Assembly (NCBI GenBank): GCA_964424545.1
Contig: CAYRJN010000018.1
Location: forward strand, 1 to 31,740
Origin: JAUVIB01 sp964424545
GTDB lineage: Bacteria > Calditrichota > Calditrichia > Calditrichales > Calditrichaceae
Length of the DNA: 31,740 nt
Direction: 5' to 3'
The stretch's first letter is position 1. Every line of letters begins with the position of its first letter. The position numbers were made by a program, and so were the translations under genes. The notes below the pieces were generated by a model, which saw only the letters and a program-made list of their open reading frames with translations, made no database searches and had not been told where the DNA came from. Below, piece by piece: positions 1 to 7,158 of the stretch.

Positions 1-262
1 GGAAGAGCGAAGCGAAAGGGGGATAGAAGCGCTTTAATGCCGGGATGCTATAAAATTGTCTCGAGATAGAGCCCGGCCGTTGTCGATAAGGATCTGCCGC
101 AATGTTTATTGATTATTTTGACCGCTTTGCGGTCGTTGTTTTTTTGATTGTGTTTTTCCACAGGTTTCACCAGTAGTTATTCATGTTTAACCGCTTTGCG
201 GTATTGGAGCATCCTTCGATGAACGCAGTGATGGGTTTTTCAATATGGATTTTTAGTATGTT
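1..262 (+). repeat. Long direct repeat, copy 1 (truncated by window start)
   Basis: This stretch is nearly identical to 7135-7396 at a constant offset of 7134, with scattered differences only after about position 210. A shorter, more diverged copy of its second half is at 6963-7078. It contains the hairpin GACCGC-TTT-GCGGTC at 120-134 followed by a T-rich tract, and a second palindrome-like segment AACCGCTTTGCGGT near 188. An AT-rich TGCTATAAAAT box near 47-57 lies upstream of the hairpin. No coding region is apparent. With its partner it brackets the DUF559 gene, the whole retroelement and the first ATPase. Confidence 0.85.
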
Positions 263-273
263 GCGCTTTAAGA

Positions 274-334
274 TGCCCCCTGCCTGCGGCATCCCCCCTT
301 ATTAAGGGGGGAATCGCGAAGCGAAGGGGGGATA
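274..334. repeat. C6/G6 nested palindromic repeat
   Basis: This is one of about seven intergenic copies of a modular palindrome: CCCCCCT, a small palindromic insert (here GCCTGCGGCAT), CCCCCCTTATTAAGGGGGG, a second insert (here CGCGAAGCG) and GGGGGGAT. The two arms can pair into a long hairpin. The inserts vary from copy to copy, but the C6/G6 framework is constant. Confidence 0.75.
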
Positions 335-373
335 AGAAAACGCGTCGGAAAGGCAATAAATGGAAATAATAGC

Positions 374-775
374 ATGTTTTATGAAAAACAACGCGGATTA
401 ATCACAACAGGATTTCATTTACCTTATAATCCGGAATTAATTAAACGCGCAAAAGAGATGCGTCAAAATCCCACTATGGCAGAAAGAAAACTGTGGGCAG
501 GTTGTTCAAGGAAATTAAAATGCAGGGTTTTACGCCAACGTGTGATTGACCATTTTATCGTTGATTTTTATATTCCGAAATTAAAATTGGTAATCGAAGT
601 TGACGGCGCCGTACACGATAATGCGGATCAAAAAGAGTATGACAAACAACGCACGCTGTTTATACAGTCGTATGATTTAGAAGTAATCCGTTTTAAAAAC
701 GAAGAAATAATGAATAATATTAAGTCGGTATGTGGAGAGATAGAGAAGAGAATAGAGAAAACGGGAGATCTGTAA
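374..775 (+). CDS. DUF559 endonuclease-like protein
   Basis: This encodes 133 residues of the DUF559 family, small proteins with a Vsr/PD-(D/E)XK-like nuclease fold. The diagnostic elements are in order: an N-terminal helix with NPTMAERKLW, a basic stretch with RQRVIDHFIVDFY, the strand LKLVIEVDGAVH carrying the likely catalytic acidic residues, and the C-terminal DLEVIRFKNEEIMNN. The protein is about the usual length of the family. The ATG at 374 follows a weak GGAAA. Biochemical function is unproven for most members. The gene stands alone between palindromic repeats, a common setting for this family, so it may be mobile or domesticated. Family assignment is firm; function is not. Confidence 0.8.
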   Translation: MFYEKQRGLITTGFHLPYNPELIKRAKEMRQNPTMAERKLWAGCSRKLKCRVLRQRVIDHFIVDFYIPKLKLVIEVDGAVHDNADQKEYDKQRTLFIQSYDLEVIRFKNEEIMNNIKSVCGEIEKRIEKTGDL

Positions 776-810
776 CGTATCTTAAATGAAGGGGTTAATG
801 GAAACGATAG

Positions 811-988
811 AATCCCCCCTGCCTACGGCATCCCCCCCTTAATAAGGGGGGAAACGGTATGTTTATAGATAGGAAAGAAGATTGTAAATTTTGCGTGATT
901 GAAATGCTATAAAATAAAAAGAATTACCCTGACCGCCGAGAATCCCCCCTTTTTTTTAAGGGGGGAATGCCAAAGGCAAGGGGGGATT
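811..988. repeat. Two C6/G6 palindromic repeats upstream of the DGR target gene
   Basis: One copy spans 811-853 (CCCCCCT-GCCTACGGCAT-CCCCCCC-TTAATAAGGGGGG, lacking the second outer arm). Another spans 941-988 (CCCCCCTTTTTTTTAAGGGGGG followed by AATGCCAAAGGCAAGGGGGGAT). Between them, 904-914 contains TGCTATAAAAT, a possible -10 region for the downstream lipoprotein gene. The rest of 776-1041 shows no gene. Confidence 0.7.
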
Positions 989-1041
989 CTTTGCAACCCC
1001 GAACAAACAAAAAAAAATAAATACACTAACGAGGCATAACC

Positions 1042-3117
1042 ATGAAAAAGATTTTTGTTTATTTTACGAGCGTTATTATTGTAAGTTTGATAGTATTGGC
1101 GGCTTGCGATACCAAGCCCACCGCGCCCGTGCGGGATAACCCCTTTGACCCCAACAATCCCCAAACCGGCGGGGACCCCTTTACGCTGACGGCCAAAATT
1201 GGCGGGGGCGGCGTAACCGTAGAATGGCAGTTACCCGATTTTGACGCTTTGAAAGCCTTTAATATTTACCGCAGCGAAACGGAGAAAACGGGCTATGATA
1301 AAATAGGCGAAGTACAAAAAGATAAAAGAAAGTATGTGGACAAGAATATAGAAAACGGCCATAGTTACTGGTATCGCGTAACGGCCGTTAATAAGAATGA
1401 TGATGAAAGTAAAATAACCAACACCGCCGGCGTAAATATAAAAACGCAGCCGGTTTTGGTGATAAACGGCGGCGCGCAATACACGGCCACACGGCAGGTG
1501 AACCTGACCATTTTGGCCATGAGCGCCCAAAAGATGATGCTTTCCAACAGCATGGATTTTAGCGGGACAAGTTGGGAAAGCTATGCCACGAGCAAAAGCT
1601 GGACGCTGCCCTCCGGCGCAGGACAAAAAACGGTTTATATTAAGGTGAAATACGATTCCACAGAATCGGATGTGGTGCAAGCCGTAATTTCTCCGCAGCC
1701 CATAAACCCATCCATTGCGATTTTGGGCGATACTACACAATACACGCCAACCCGTGATGTTAAATTAAGCCTATCGGCGATAGGCTCGAATTTACAGATG
1801 AAACTAAGCGAAGATTCCACTTTTGCGGGCGTTGATTGGCAGAGCTATTCGGAAAGGCCTGATTTCCAATTATCCGCGGGCGACGGGATAAAGAAAGTCT
1901 ATGCCAAAATAAAGAATGATTTTGAGATAGAGTCGCAAAATGTAAAGGATGGTATCATATTAGATACTACGCCGCCCACCATTGCTTTGATCGTTTCCCC
2001 CGATTCCGGTATAATCAATGAAACCAATTTTCAGTTTGATCCCACGGGCAGCAGCGACAACCTGGCCCTGGCGGCGGATTTACGGATACGCTATGATTAT
2101 GAGAATAACGGCACTTATGATACGGGCTGGCAGCAATTACAAATCACGAATTACGAATTTCAAATTGGCGGGGGCAATAAAACGGTAAAGATGCAATTAA
2201 AAGACGGGGCCGGCTGGCAGGTGAATACAACGGTTGCTATTTTTGTCAACACCCGCCCGCAGGCTTCTTTTACGGCAACTGAAGATAATAATAATCCTAA
2301 ACTTTGGCATTTTGACGCTTCGGCGTCCACGGATTATGAAGACGGCACAAATCTGGACTACCGCTGGGATTTTGACGGGGACGGCGTCTGGGATACGGAC
2401 TGGCTGACGCAGGATACCGTAAGCTATGCATATTTAAATGACGGTGATTTTTACGCCAAACTTTCTGTTAGCGATCAAAACGCTTTAACGGCTGAGCAAA
2501 CAGTACAGGTTTCAGTGGGTCCATCAATGACCGACCAGGATGGTAATGTTTATAAAATAGTAAAAATAGGCAGCCAATGGTGGATGGCGGAGAATTTAAG
2601 GGTAACGCATTACCGCAACGGCGACGCCATCCCCAATGTAACGGACAATACCGAATGGACAGGATTAAGCACGAGCGCCTGGTGCGCCTATAATAATGAT
2701 AACGGCAATATTGATACATATGGTTTATTGTATAACTGGTACGCGGCAGTTGACAGCCGTAATATTGCGCCGGAAGGCTGGCACGTGCCTACAGATGAAG
2801 AATGGCAAACACTGGTAGATTATCTCGGTGGCTATTCAGTTGCCGGTGGTAAATTAAAAGAATCAGGTACAAGCCACTGGAGTAGTCCCAACAGCGGTGC
2901 TAACAACGAAAGTGGCTTTTCGGCTCTTCCGGGCGGTTACCGTCACTACAATAATGGCACCTACTCCAATATGGGCAACTTCGGTTACTGGTGGTCTTCT
3001 ACAGAGTACAGTTCTACCTACGCCTGGCCCCGCCGCCTGAATTACAATAATTCAGACGTCTACCGCGACCACTTCAGTAAGCGCTACGGCTTTAGTATGC
3101 GGCTTATTCGGGATTAG
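1042..3117 (+). CDS. DGR target: FISUMP-domain surface lipoprotein
   Basis: This 691-residue protein is the variable protein of the retroelement. The N-terminus is a lipoprotein signal with lipobox LAAC (Cys22 lipidation), then a DNPFDPNNP linker. Next come a fibronectin type III-like domain (about 50-135), two related Ig-like repeats (about 135-225 and 225-310), a PKD-like domain (about 405-495, with DFDGDGVWDTDW) and a C-terminal FISUMP domain (about 498-691, Fibrobacter major paralogous domain; QWWMAENLR, GLLYNWYA, GWHVPT, SGFSALPGGYR, WWSSTE, GFSMRLIRD). FISUMP domains resemble the C-type-lectin/formylglycine-enzyme fold used by many DGR targets. Residues 628-691 are encoded by the VR. 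A GAGG motif 8 nt upstream supports the ATG at 1042. It is likely surface-displayed, with a diversified ligand-binding tip; the ligand is unknown. Confidence 0.9.
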   Translation: MKKIFVYFTSVIIVSLIVLAACDTKPTAPVRDNPFDPNNPQTGGDPFTLTAKIGGGGVTVEWQLPDFDALKAFNIYRSETEKTGYDKIGEVQKDKRKYVDKNIENGHSYWYRVTAVNKNDDESKITNTAGVNIKTQPVLVINGGAQYTATRQVNLTILAMSAQKMMLSNSMDFSGTSWESYATSKSWTLPSGAGQKTVYIKVKYDSTESDVVQAVISPQPINPSIAILGDTTQYTPTRDVKLSLSAIGSNLQMKLSEDSTFAGVDWQSYSERPDFQLSAGDGIKKVYAKIKNDFEIESQNVKDGIILDTTPPTIALIVSPDSGIINETNFQFDPTGSSDNLALAADLRIRYDYENNGTYDTGWQQLQITNYEFQIGGGNKTVKMQLKDGAGWQVNTTVAIFVNTRPQASFTATEDNNNPKLWHFDASASTDYEDGTNLDYRWDFDGDGVWDTDWLTQDTVSYAYLNDGDFYAKLSVSDQNALTAEQTVQVSVGPSMTDQDGNVYKIVKIGSQWWMAENLRVTHYRNGDAIPNVTDNTEWTGLSTSAWCAYNNDNGNIDTYGLLYNWYAAVDSRNIAPEGWHVPTDEEWQTLVDYLGGYSVAGGKLKESGTSHWSSPNSGANNESGFSALPGGYRHYNNGTYSNMGNFGYWWSSTEYSSTYAWPRRLNYNNSDVYRDHFSKRYGFSMRLIRD
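2921..3115 (+). repeat. DGR variable repeat (VR)
   Basis: These 195 bp at the 3' end of the FISUMP gene align without gaps to the TR at 3940-4134 (offset 1019). By hand count 33 positions differ: 25 fall at TR adenines (12 A to T, 8 A to C, 5 A to G) and 8 at other bases. Codons 635-682 carry the changes. The first 23 bp and the last 28 bp are invariant, as expected for homing anchors, with the 3' anchor reaching into the stop codon. The repeat ends exactly at the TA of the TAG stop. Confidence 0.95.
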
Positions 3118-3120
3118 CCG

Positions 3121-3131
3121 CGCCTCAGGCG
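3121..3131. other. Possible small cruciform 3' of the VR
   Basis: CGCC-TCA-GGCG forms a 4-bp inverted repeat that begins 5 bp after the VR end; one more pair is possible beyond a mismatch. DGR target sites often have a short DNA hairpin just 3' of VR that helps homing, and the TR end has no equivalent. The stem is short, so this is a weak candidate. Confidence 0.3.
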
Positions 3132-3231
3132 GGCGAGACTATTTGTCTATTTGACTATTTGGGGTTTGGGGCGTAGCCCCAACGAAAATATTTTTATTCC
3201 CCTCTTGGGAGGGGTTAGGGGTGTGTAAAGA

Positions 3232-3570
3232 ATGGCAAAATACGATGAGCTTCCTGTATATAAAGCAAGTTATGATTTGTTGCTGGAAATATTTAAATTC
3301 ACCAAAAATTTCACTAAAGAGTATAAATACACAATCGGCGAGAGTCTTAAAAAAGAGACGGTAGAGTTAATTACGCTGATATACCGCGCTAACAGTAAAA
3401 AAGAAAAGTTTAATACCCTGCAAGTTGCGCGGGAACATATTGAAGTCATCCGGCTTTTTATAAGGCTAATGAAAGATTTAAAACAGATAAGTTTAAAAAA
3501 ATTTGTACAGGTAAACAAACAAGTGGAAAACGTATCCAAACAATTAACAGGATGGCAGAAGGACAGTTAG
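3232..3570 (+). CDS. avd: Avd-like DGR accessory protein (four-helix bundle)
   Basis: This encodes 112 residues, lysine-rich and predicted all-helical, of the Avd / 23S-rRNA intervening-sequence-protein type. Recognisable family features are the start with LPVYKASYDL, the TIGESLKKETVELITLIYRAN segment, the third helix HIEVIRLFIRLMKDLKQIS and the C-terminal Q(L)TGWQKDS (Avd proteins usually end near a GW motif). In studied DGRs Avd forms a basic pentameric barrel that binds the reverse transcriptase and the TR RNA and is required for mutagenic cDNA synthesis. Its position between the target gene and the TR, on the same strand, is the classic one. The ATG at 3232 follows a GGGGTGTG stretch; no strong ribosome site is present. 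Confidence 0.87.
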   Translation: MAKYDELPVYKASYDLLLEIFKFTKNFTKEYKYTIGESLKKETVELITLIYRANSKKEKFNTLQVAREHIEVIRLFIRLMKDLKQISLKKFVQVNKQVENVSKQLTGWQKDS

Positions 3571-3656
3571 AAAGTTCATAAAGTTTAAAAGTAGAACGTT
3601 TGAAAATCTTAAAGATGAAGACTGTTCGTTTTGAAGTGAATTGTCTGGTAGAAAAA

Positions 3657-3718
3657 ATCCCCCCTTCGCTTCGCGATTCCCCCCTTACTAAGGGGGGATG
3701 CCGAAGGCAGGGGGGATA
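3657..3718. repeat. C6/G6 nested palindromic repeat between avd and TR
   Basis: This is the most complete copy here: ATCCCCCCTT, CGCTTCGCG, ATTCCCCCCTTACTAAGGGGGG, ATGCCGAAGGCA, GGGGGGAT. The two inserts belong to different insert types, so the hairpin stem is interrupted. It sits inside the retroelement. Confidence 0.75.
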
Positions 3719-3785
3719 TGGCTGCAGCGCTAAAACAACTGCTATAATAAAAACTTTATGAACTTTCAACTTTTAACTTTGAACT

Positions 3786-3920
3786 AAGTTTGACTGTCGT
3801 AGCTGGAGTTGCCTGTTGCTACGGCGCAGGCAAGCGAGCATTTTAAATCCGGCGGCCCTCTGGCCTTGATTTTAAGGTTAGGTATAGCGTTCACACTATC
3901 TGAAAATGATTTTGTGATTA
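3786..3920 (+). ncRNA. Structured leader 5' of the TR (putative DGR RNA)
   Basis: This is noncoding sequence between the repeat and the TR. It contains pairable elements: CGTAGC (about 3799) with GCTACG (about 3819), and AAATC...GATTT enclosing GGCC-CTCT-GGCC (about 3845-3875). In studied DGRs the TR is transcribed within a longer structured RNA that includes flanking sequence. I cannot define its 5' end. Function is inferred from position only. Confidence 0.4.
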
Positions 3921-3939
3921 ATGAAGCGGCCGCTTTTTA

Positions 3940-4134
3940 CGGCTCTTCCGGGCGGTTACCGTAACAACAATAATGGCGCCTATAACAATATGGGCAACAA
4001 CGGTAACTGGTGGTCGTCTACGGCCAACAATAGTAACAACGCCTGGAACCGCAACCTGAATTACAATAATTCAGACGTCAACCGCAACAACAACAATAAG
4101 CAAAATGGCTTTAGTATGCGGCTTATTCGGGATT
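3940..4134 (+). repeat. DGR template repeat (TR)
   Basis: This invariant template pairs with the VR at 2921-3115. It is adenine-rich by hand count (about 64 of 195) and loaded with AAC codons in the VR reading frame: in frame it would read as runs of Asn. That is the DGR signature, because AAY codons can mutate at both adenines to give many residues but never a stop. It lies between avd and the RT on the same strand. It is open in frame (3921-4190) only because it mimics the target gene; I treat it as noncoding template RNA. Confidence 0.95.
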
Positions 4135-4150
4135 TGAAGCAGTCATCTAC

Positions 4151-4183
4151 GGGCGCGGCGGGTTTTATAAATCCGCTGTGCCT
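4151..4183 (+). ncRNA. RNA hairpin in the TR-RT spacer
   Basis: GGGCGCGGCGG (4151-4161) pairs with CCGCTGTGCCT (4173-4183) over 11 contiguous positions, three of them G-U wobbles, around an 11-nt loop. The wobbles mean it is strong as + strand RNA but imperfect as DNA. It begins 16 nt after the TR end and closes 10 nt before the RT start. In the Bordetella phage DGR, the spacer directly 3' of the TR supports cDNA priming. A short U tract follows, so it could also act as a weak terminator. Confidence 0.55.
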
Positions 4184-4193
4184 TTTATAAAAA

Positions 4194-5399
4194 ATGAATA
4201 TGAACAAACAACTTTCAATATTTGAATATCAAAAAGACTACGATATTTTAGAAGATATCTTTCAGGCCTATTTTGACGCGCGCAAGAATAAACGCAACAC
4301 CATAAACGCTTTAGCTTTTGAAAAGAATTTTGAATCCAATCTTTTTAAACTGGAAGAAGATATAATCAGCCGTAAGTATAAACCGTCTAAAAGCATCTGT
4401 TTTATCGTAAACAAACCGATAAAGCGTGAAATTTTTGCCGCCGATTTTCGCGATCGCGTTGTGCATCATTTTATTTACAATTACATTTCGCCAATATTTG
4501 AGAAAAGTTTTATTAACGACAGTTATAGCTGCCGCAAGGGTAAAGGCACTCATTACGGTATTAAACGCATCGACCATTTTATCCGTTCCTGCTCGCAGAA
4601 TTACAGCAAAGACTGTTATATTTTGAAACTGGATATTAAAGGTTATTTTATGGCGATTAACAGAAATATCCTTTTTGAAAAAGTTAAAACAGTTTTAACA
4701 TCGAACCAACATAAAATCAATTTTGATTTATCTTTAATACTTTTTCTTACCCAAAAAACGATTTTCAACGACCCCACAAAAAACTGCGCCGTCAAAGGTA
4801 AAAAATCCGATTGGGACGGTCTACCCAAAACAAAAAGCCTTTTTCACACGGCGCCCGATTGCGGTCTGCCTATTGGCAACTTAACGTCCCAGCTTTTTGG
4901 TAATGTGTATCTAAATGATTTTGATCATTTCGTAAAACGCGATTTAAAGATTAAATATTACGGCCGCTATGTGGATGATTTTGTTTTGATGCATCGGGAT
5001 AAAGAATATCTAAAAGCGCTAATCCCCAAACTTTCCAACTTTCTGTTTTCAGCTTGCGAGCTAACTTTGCATCCTGATAAAATCTATTTCCAGCATTATT
5101 CCAAAGGCGTTAAGTATCTTGGCGCTGTGATTAAGCCGCATCGCATTTATATTGCTAATCACACTAAGGGTAATTTTTATACGGCAATTGATAAACAAAA
5201 TCAAATCGTCCGCAGCCATAAACCCACAAAAGAAGAGCAGGAACAATTTTTAAGCAGTATGAATTCATATCTTGGTATAATGAAGCATTATAAAACCTTT
5301 AAATTAAGAAAAGATATTCTGTTCAAATATCTTTCCGCCTGGTGGTGGAATTATGTATATTTAAGCGGCGGGGTTAAAAAATTCATTACTAAAAAATAA
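4194..5399 (+). CDS. DGR reverse transcriptase
   Basis: This 401-residue group-II-intron-like reverse transcriptase belongs to the DGR clade. The catalytic motif is YVDD (259-262) in KYYGRYVDDFVLM. Motif 4 reads IGNLTSQ (227-233), the I/LGxxxSQ form typical of DGR RTs instead of the QGxxxSP of other RTs. Earlier motifs include FRDRVVHHFIYNYI, SYSCRKGKGTH and YILKLDIKGYF (catalytic Asp). The C-terminus carries HPDKIYFQHYSKGVKYLGAVI (thumb entry). There is no maturase or nuclease domain. With Avd it should copy the TR RNA with adenine-specific errors and deliver the cDNA to the VR. ATGs at 4194 and 4200 are both possible; neither has a strong ribosome site. Confidence 0.95.
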   Translation: MNMNKQLSIFEYQKDYDILEDIFQAYFDARKNKRNTINALAFEKNFESNLFKLEEDIISRKYKPSKSICFIVNKPIKREIFAADFRDRVVHHFIYNYISPIFEKSFINDSYSCRKGKGTHYGIKRIDHFIRSCSQNYSKDCYILKLDIKGYFMAINRNILFEKVKTVLTSNQHKINFDLSLILFLTQKTIFNDPTKNCAVKGKKSDWDGLPKTKSLFHTAPDCGLPIGNLTSQLFGNVYLNDFDHFVKRDLKIKYYGRYVDDFVLMHRDKEYLKALIPKLSNFLFSACELTLHPDKIYFQHYSKGVKYLGAVIKPHRIYIANHTKGNFYTAIDKQNQIVRSHKPTKEEQEQFLSSMNSYLGIMKHYKTFKLRKDILFKYLSAWWWNYVYLSGGVKKFITKK

Positions 5400-5460
5400 A
5401 AAACATTGTTATGAGAAATTGAACCTTTACACAGGAATGATGTTTTTCTGTTGTTTTGTC

Positions 5461-5610
5461 GAGTTTAGGGCTAAAGCCCTGGATATGGTGTGTATCTTAT
5501 CTCCGCCTTAAAAGGCGGCGTTATTCACAAAAGATCCGGGTATGGTGTTGACTAACCAGCCTTAAAAAGCGGGGAGGGACGAGCGCGTCCCACTTACCGG
5601 GATTTTAGTC
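5461..5610. repeat. GGGCTAAAGCCC-type intergenic repeat, copy 1
   Basis: This REP-like composite contains the palindrome GGGCTAAAGCCC (5468-5479), then CCGCCTT-AA-AAGGCGG (5503-5518), TTATTCA, and GACGAGCGCGTCC near the end. Related copies are at 6862-6950 and 8911-9112. No coding sequence is visible in 5400-5694. Confidence 0.7.
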
Positions 5611-5623
5611 TTTTTTTATAGTA

Positions 5624-5660
5624 CATTGAAATATCAAAATTAATATTTGATATTTCAATG
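5624..5660. promoter_or_regulatory. 15-bp inverted repeat upstream of ATPase gene
   Basis: CATTGAAATATCAAA (5624-5638) is perfectly repeated in inverse at 5646-5660 with a 7-nt AT loop. It ends 34 bp before the ATPase start and is preceded by a T7 run. It may be an operator, or a terminator-like hairpin for the upstream side; the sequence alone does not decide. Confidence 0.5.
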
Positions 5661-5694
5661 AAAAAACCTTATTTTCGCTATAAAAAGGAAAAAA

Positions 5695-6828
5695 ATGATC
5701 GATCGTCCTGTCGATTTACAAAAAGTTCGTCAGTATTTGGAGCAATTTCCTGTAACGGCTATTATTGGCGCCAGACAAACCGGAAAAACCACTTTGGCGC
5801 GGCAATTTCAGGCTAAGCATTATTTTGATCTGGAAAATCCGCGGGATTTGGTTCAGTTGGAACATCCTCTCATTACGCTGGAAGAGTTGAAGGGATTAAT
5901 TGTGATTGACGAAATCCAACGTCAACCCGAATTATTCCCTGTGTTGCGTCATTTAGTGGATACGCATCCCCAACAAAAGTATTTAATTTTGGGCAGCGCT
6001 TCTCGAAATCTTATTCAGCAAAGTAGCGAATCGCTTGCCGGTAGGATCGCTTATTTTCAGTTAGACGGTTTTCGTCCGTCTGATGTGGGCGCGGAAAATT
6101 GGAAAAATCTTTGGTTACGAGGCGCGCTACCGCCGTCATATCTATCAAAAAATGATAAACAGAGTTTTATATGGCGCGAGCAATATATTTCTACCTTTCT
6201 GGAACGCGATATTCCGCAGTTAGGTATTCAAATTCCCGCACGAACTTTACGAAGATTTTGGATGATGCTCAGCCATTATCACGGGCAAAGTCTGAATTAT
6301 TCGGAGATCGGACGTTCATTTGGCATTTCGGATATGACGGTGCGTAAATATGTTGAAATTCTGGAAGACACTTTTATGGTGCGGACGCTGTGGCCCTGGC
6401 GCGCTAATTTAAAAAAACGGTTGGTTAAACGGCCGAAATTGTACTTTAAGGATTCGGGCTTATTTCATACCTTAATGTCTGTTGAGAACATAGACCAGCT
6501 TAGATCGCATCCAAAACTGGGCGCTTCCTGGGAAGGATTTGCTCTTAATGTTCTGTGCCGACTATTAGATAAAGAGGAGCGGGAATATTTCTTCTGGAGC
6601 ACACATGCCGGCGCGGAATTGGATTTATTTTGGCAGGATGGGGGAAAAAAATATGGCGCCGAATTTAAATTTGTTGACGCTCCGGTTTTAAGCAAATCTA
6701 TGAGAATTGCCTTGGAAGATTTAAAACTGGACTATCTTTATGTGATTTATCCAGGCCGTACAAATTATAAATTGAGTGATAGAGTGGGCGTGTTTTCTTT
6801 TGAGCGAATAGCCGCCGAGGGGCTTTAA
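5695..6828 (+). CDS. AAA-family ATPase with DUF4143 domain (paralogue 1)
   Basis: This encodes 377 residues. The N-terminal AAA module has Walker A GARQTGKTT (25-33), Walker B LIVIDEIQRQPELF (68-81) and a sensor-like ILGSAS. A winged-helix segment (LNYSEIGRSFGISDMTVRKYVEIL, about 200-225) follows. The C-terminal DUF4143 region has a PD-(D/E)XK-like core: GAELDLFW then AEFKF. These proteins are widespread in multicopy in bacterial and archaeal genomes; no general function is established, and toxin-antitoxin-like or mobile-element roles have been suggested. AAGG about 6 nt upstream supports the ATG at 5695. The paralogue at 7572 has the same architecture. It sits just downstream of the retroelement but is not a known DGR component. 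Confidence 0.87.
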   Translation: MIDRPVDLQKVRQYLEQFPVTAIIGARQTGKTTLARQFQAKHYFDLENPRDLVQLEHPLITLEELKGLIVIDEIQRQPELFPVLRHLVDTHPQQKYLILGSASRNLIQQSSESLAGRIAYFQLDGFRPSDVGAENWKNLWLRGALPPSYLSKNDKQSFIWREQYISTFLERDIPQLGIQIPARTLRRFWMMLSHYHGQSLNYSEIGRSFGISDMTVRKYVEILEDTFMVRTLWPWRANLKKRLVKRPKLYFKDSGLFHTLMSVENIDQLRSHPKLGASWEGFALNVLCRLLDKEEREYFFWSTHAGAELDLFWQDGGKKYGAEFKFVDAPVLSKSMRIALEDLKLDYLYVIYPGRTNYKLSDRVGVFSFERIAAEGL

Positions 6829-6861
6829 GAAAGCGCTGTTTTTTTTGGAGAGCGCTCGTTC

Positions 6862-7158
6862 GGCCTATTGGGCTAAAGCCCATTTTAGTTTGTGCGTTAT
6901 GCCTCCGCCTAAAAAGGCGGGGATGGACGAGCGCGTCCTACTTTCAGGTCGATGTATTTTTAGTGTGTTTTTCCGCAGGTTTCACCAGTAGTTATTCATG
7001 TTAAACCGCTTCGCGGTATTGGAAGATAGTTCGATGAATGCAGTAATGATTTTTCTATATGTATTTTTGGCGTCTTGCGGCATAGAATCCCCCCTTGTCC
7101 CGAAGCATCGGGACATTCCCCCCTTAATAAGGGGGGAAGAGCGAAGCGAAAGGGGGAT
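6862..7158. repeat. Repeat cluster between the ATPase genes
   Basis: Three repeat types follow one another: a GGGCTAAAGCCC element (6870-6881, with CCGCCTAAAAAGGCGG and GACGAGCGCGTCC), a diverged partial copy of the long direct repeat (6963-7078), and a C6/G6 palindrome (7089-7157) whose insert is GTCCCGAAGCATCGGGAC instead of the usual GCC...GGC type. No gene is visible in 6829-7571. Confidence 0.75.

Noticed and set aside
907..1164. 85-residue - strand ORF over the signal peptide of the DGR target
   Set aside because: It runs through a palindromic repeat and the opposite strand of a real gene; composition is repeat-derived.
3921..4190. Asn-rich 89-residue ORF over the TR
   Set aside because: It is open only because the TR copies the reading frame of the target gene. 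It has no ribosome site or start context, and the sequence is explained fully as template RNA.
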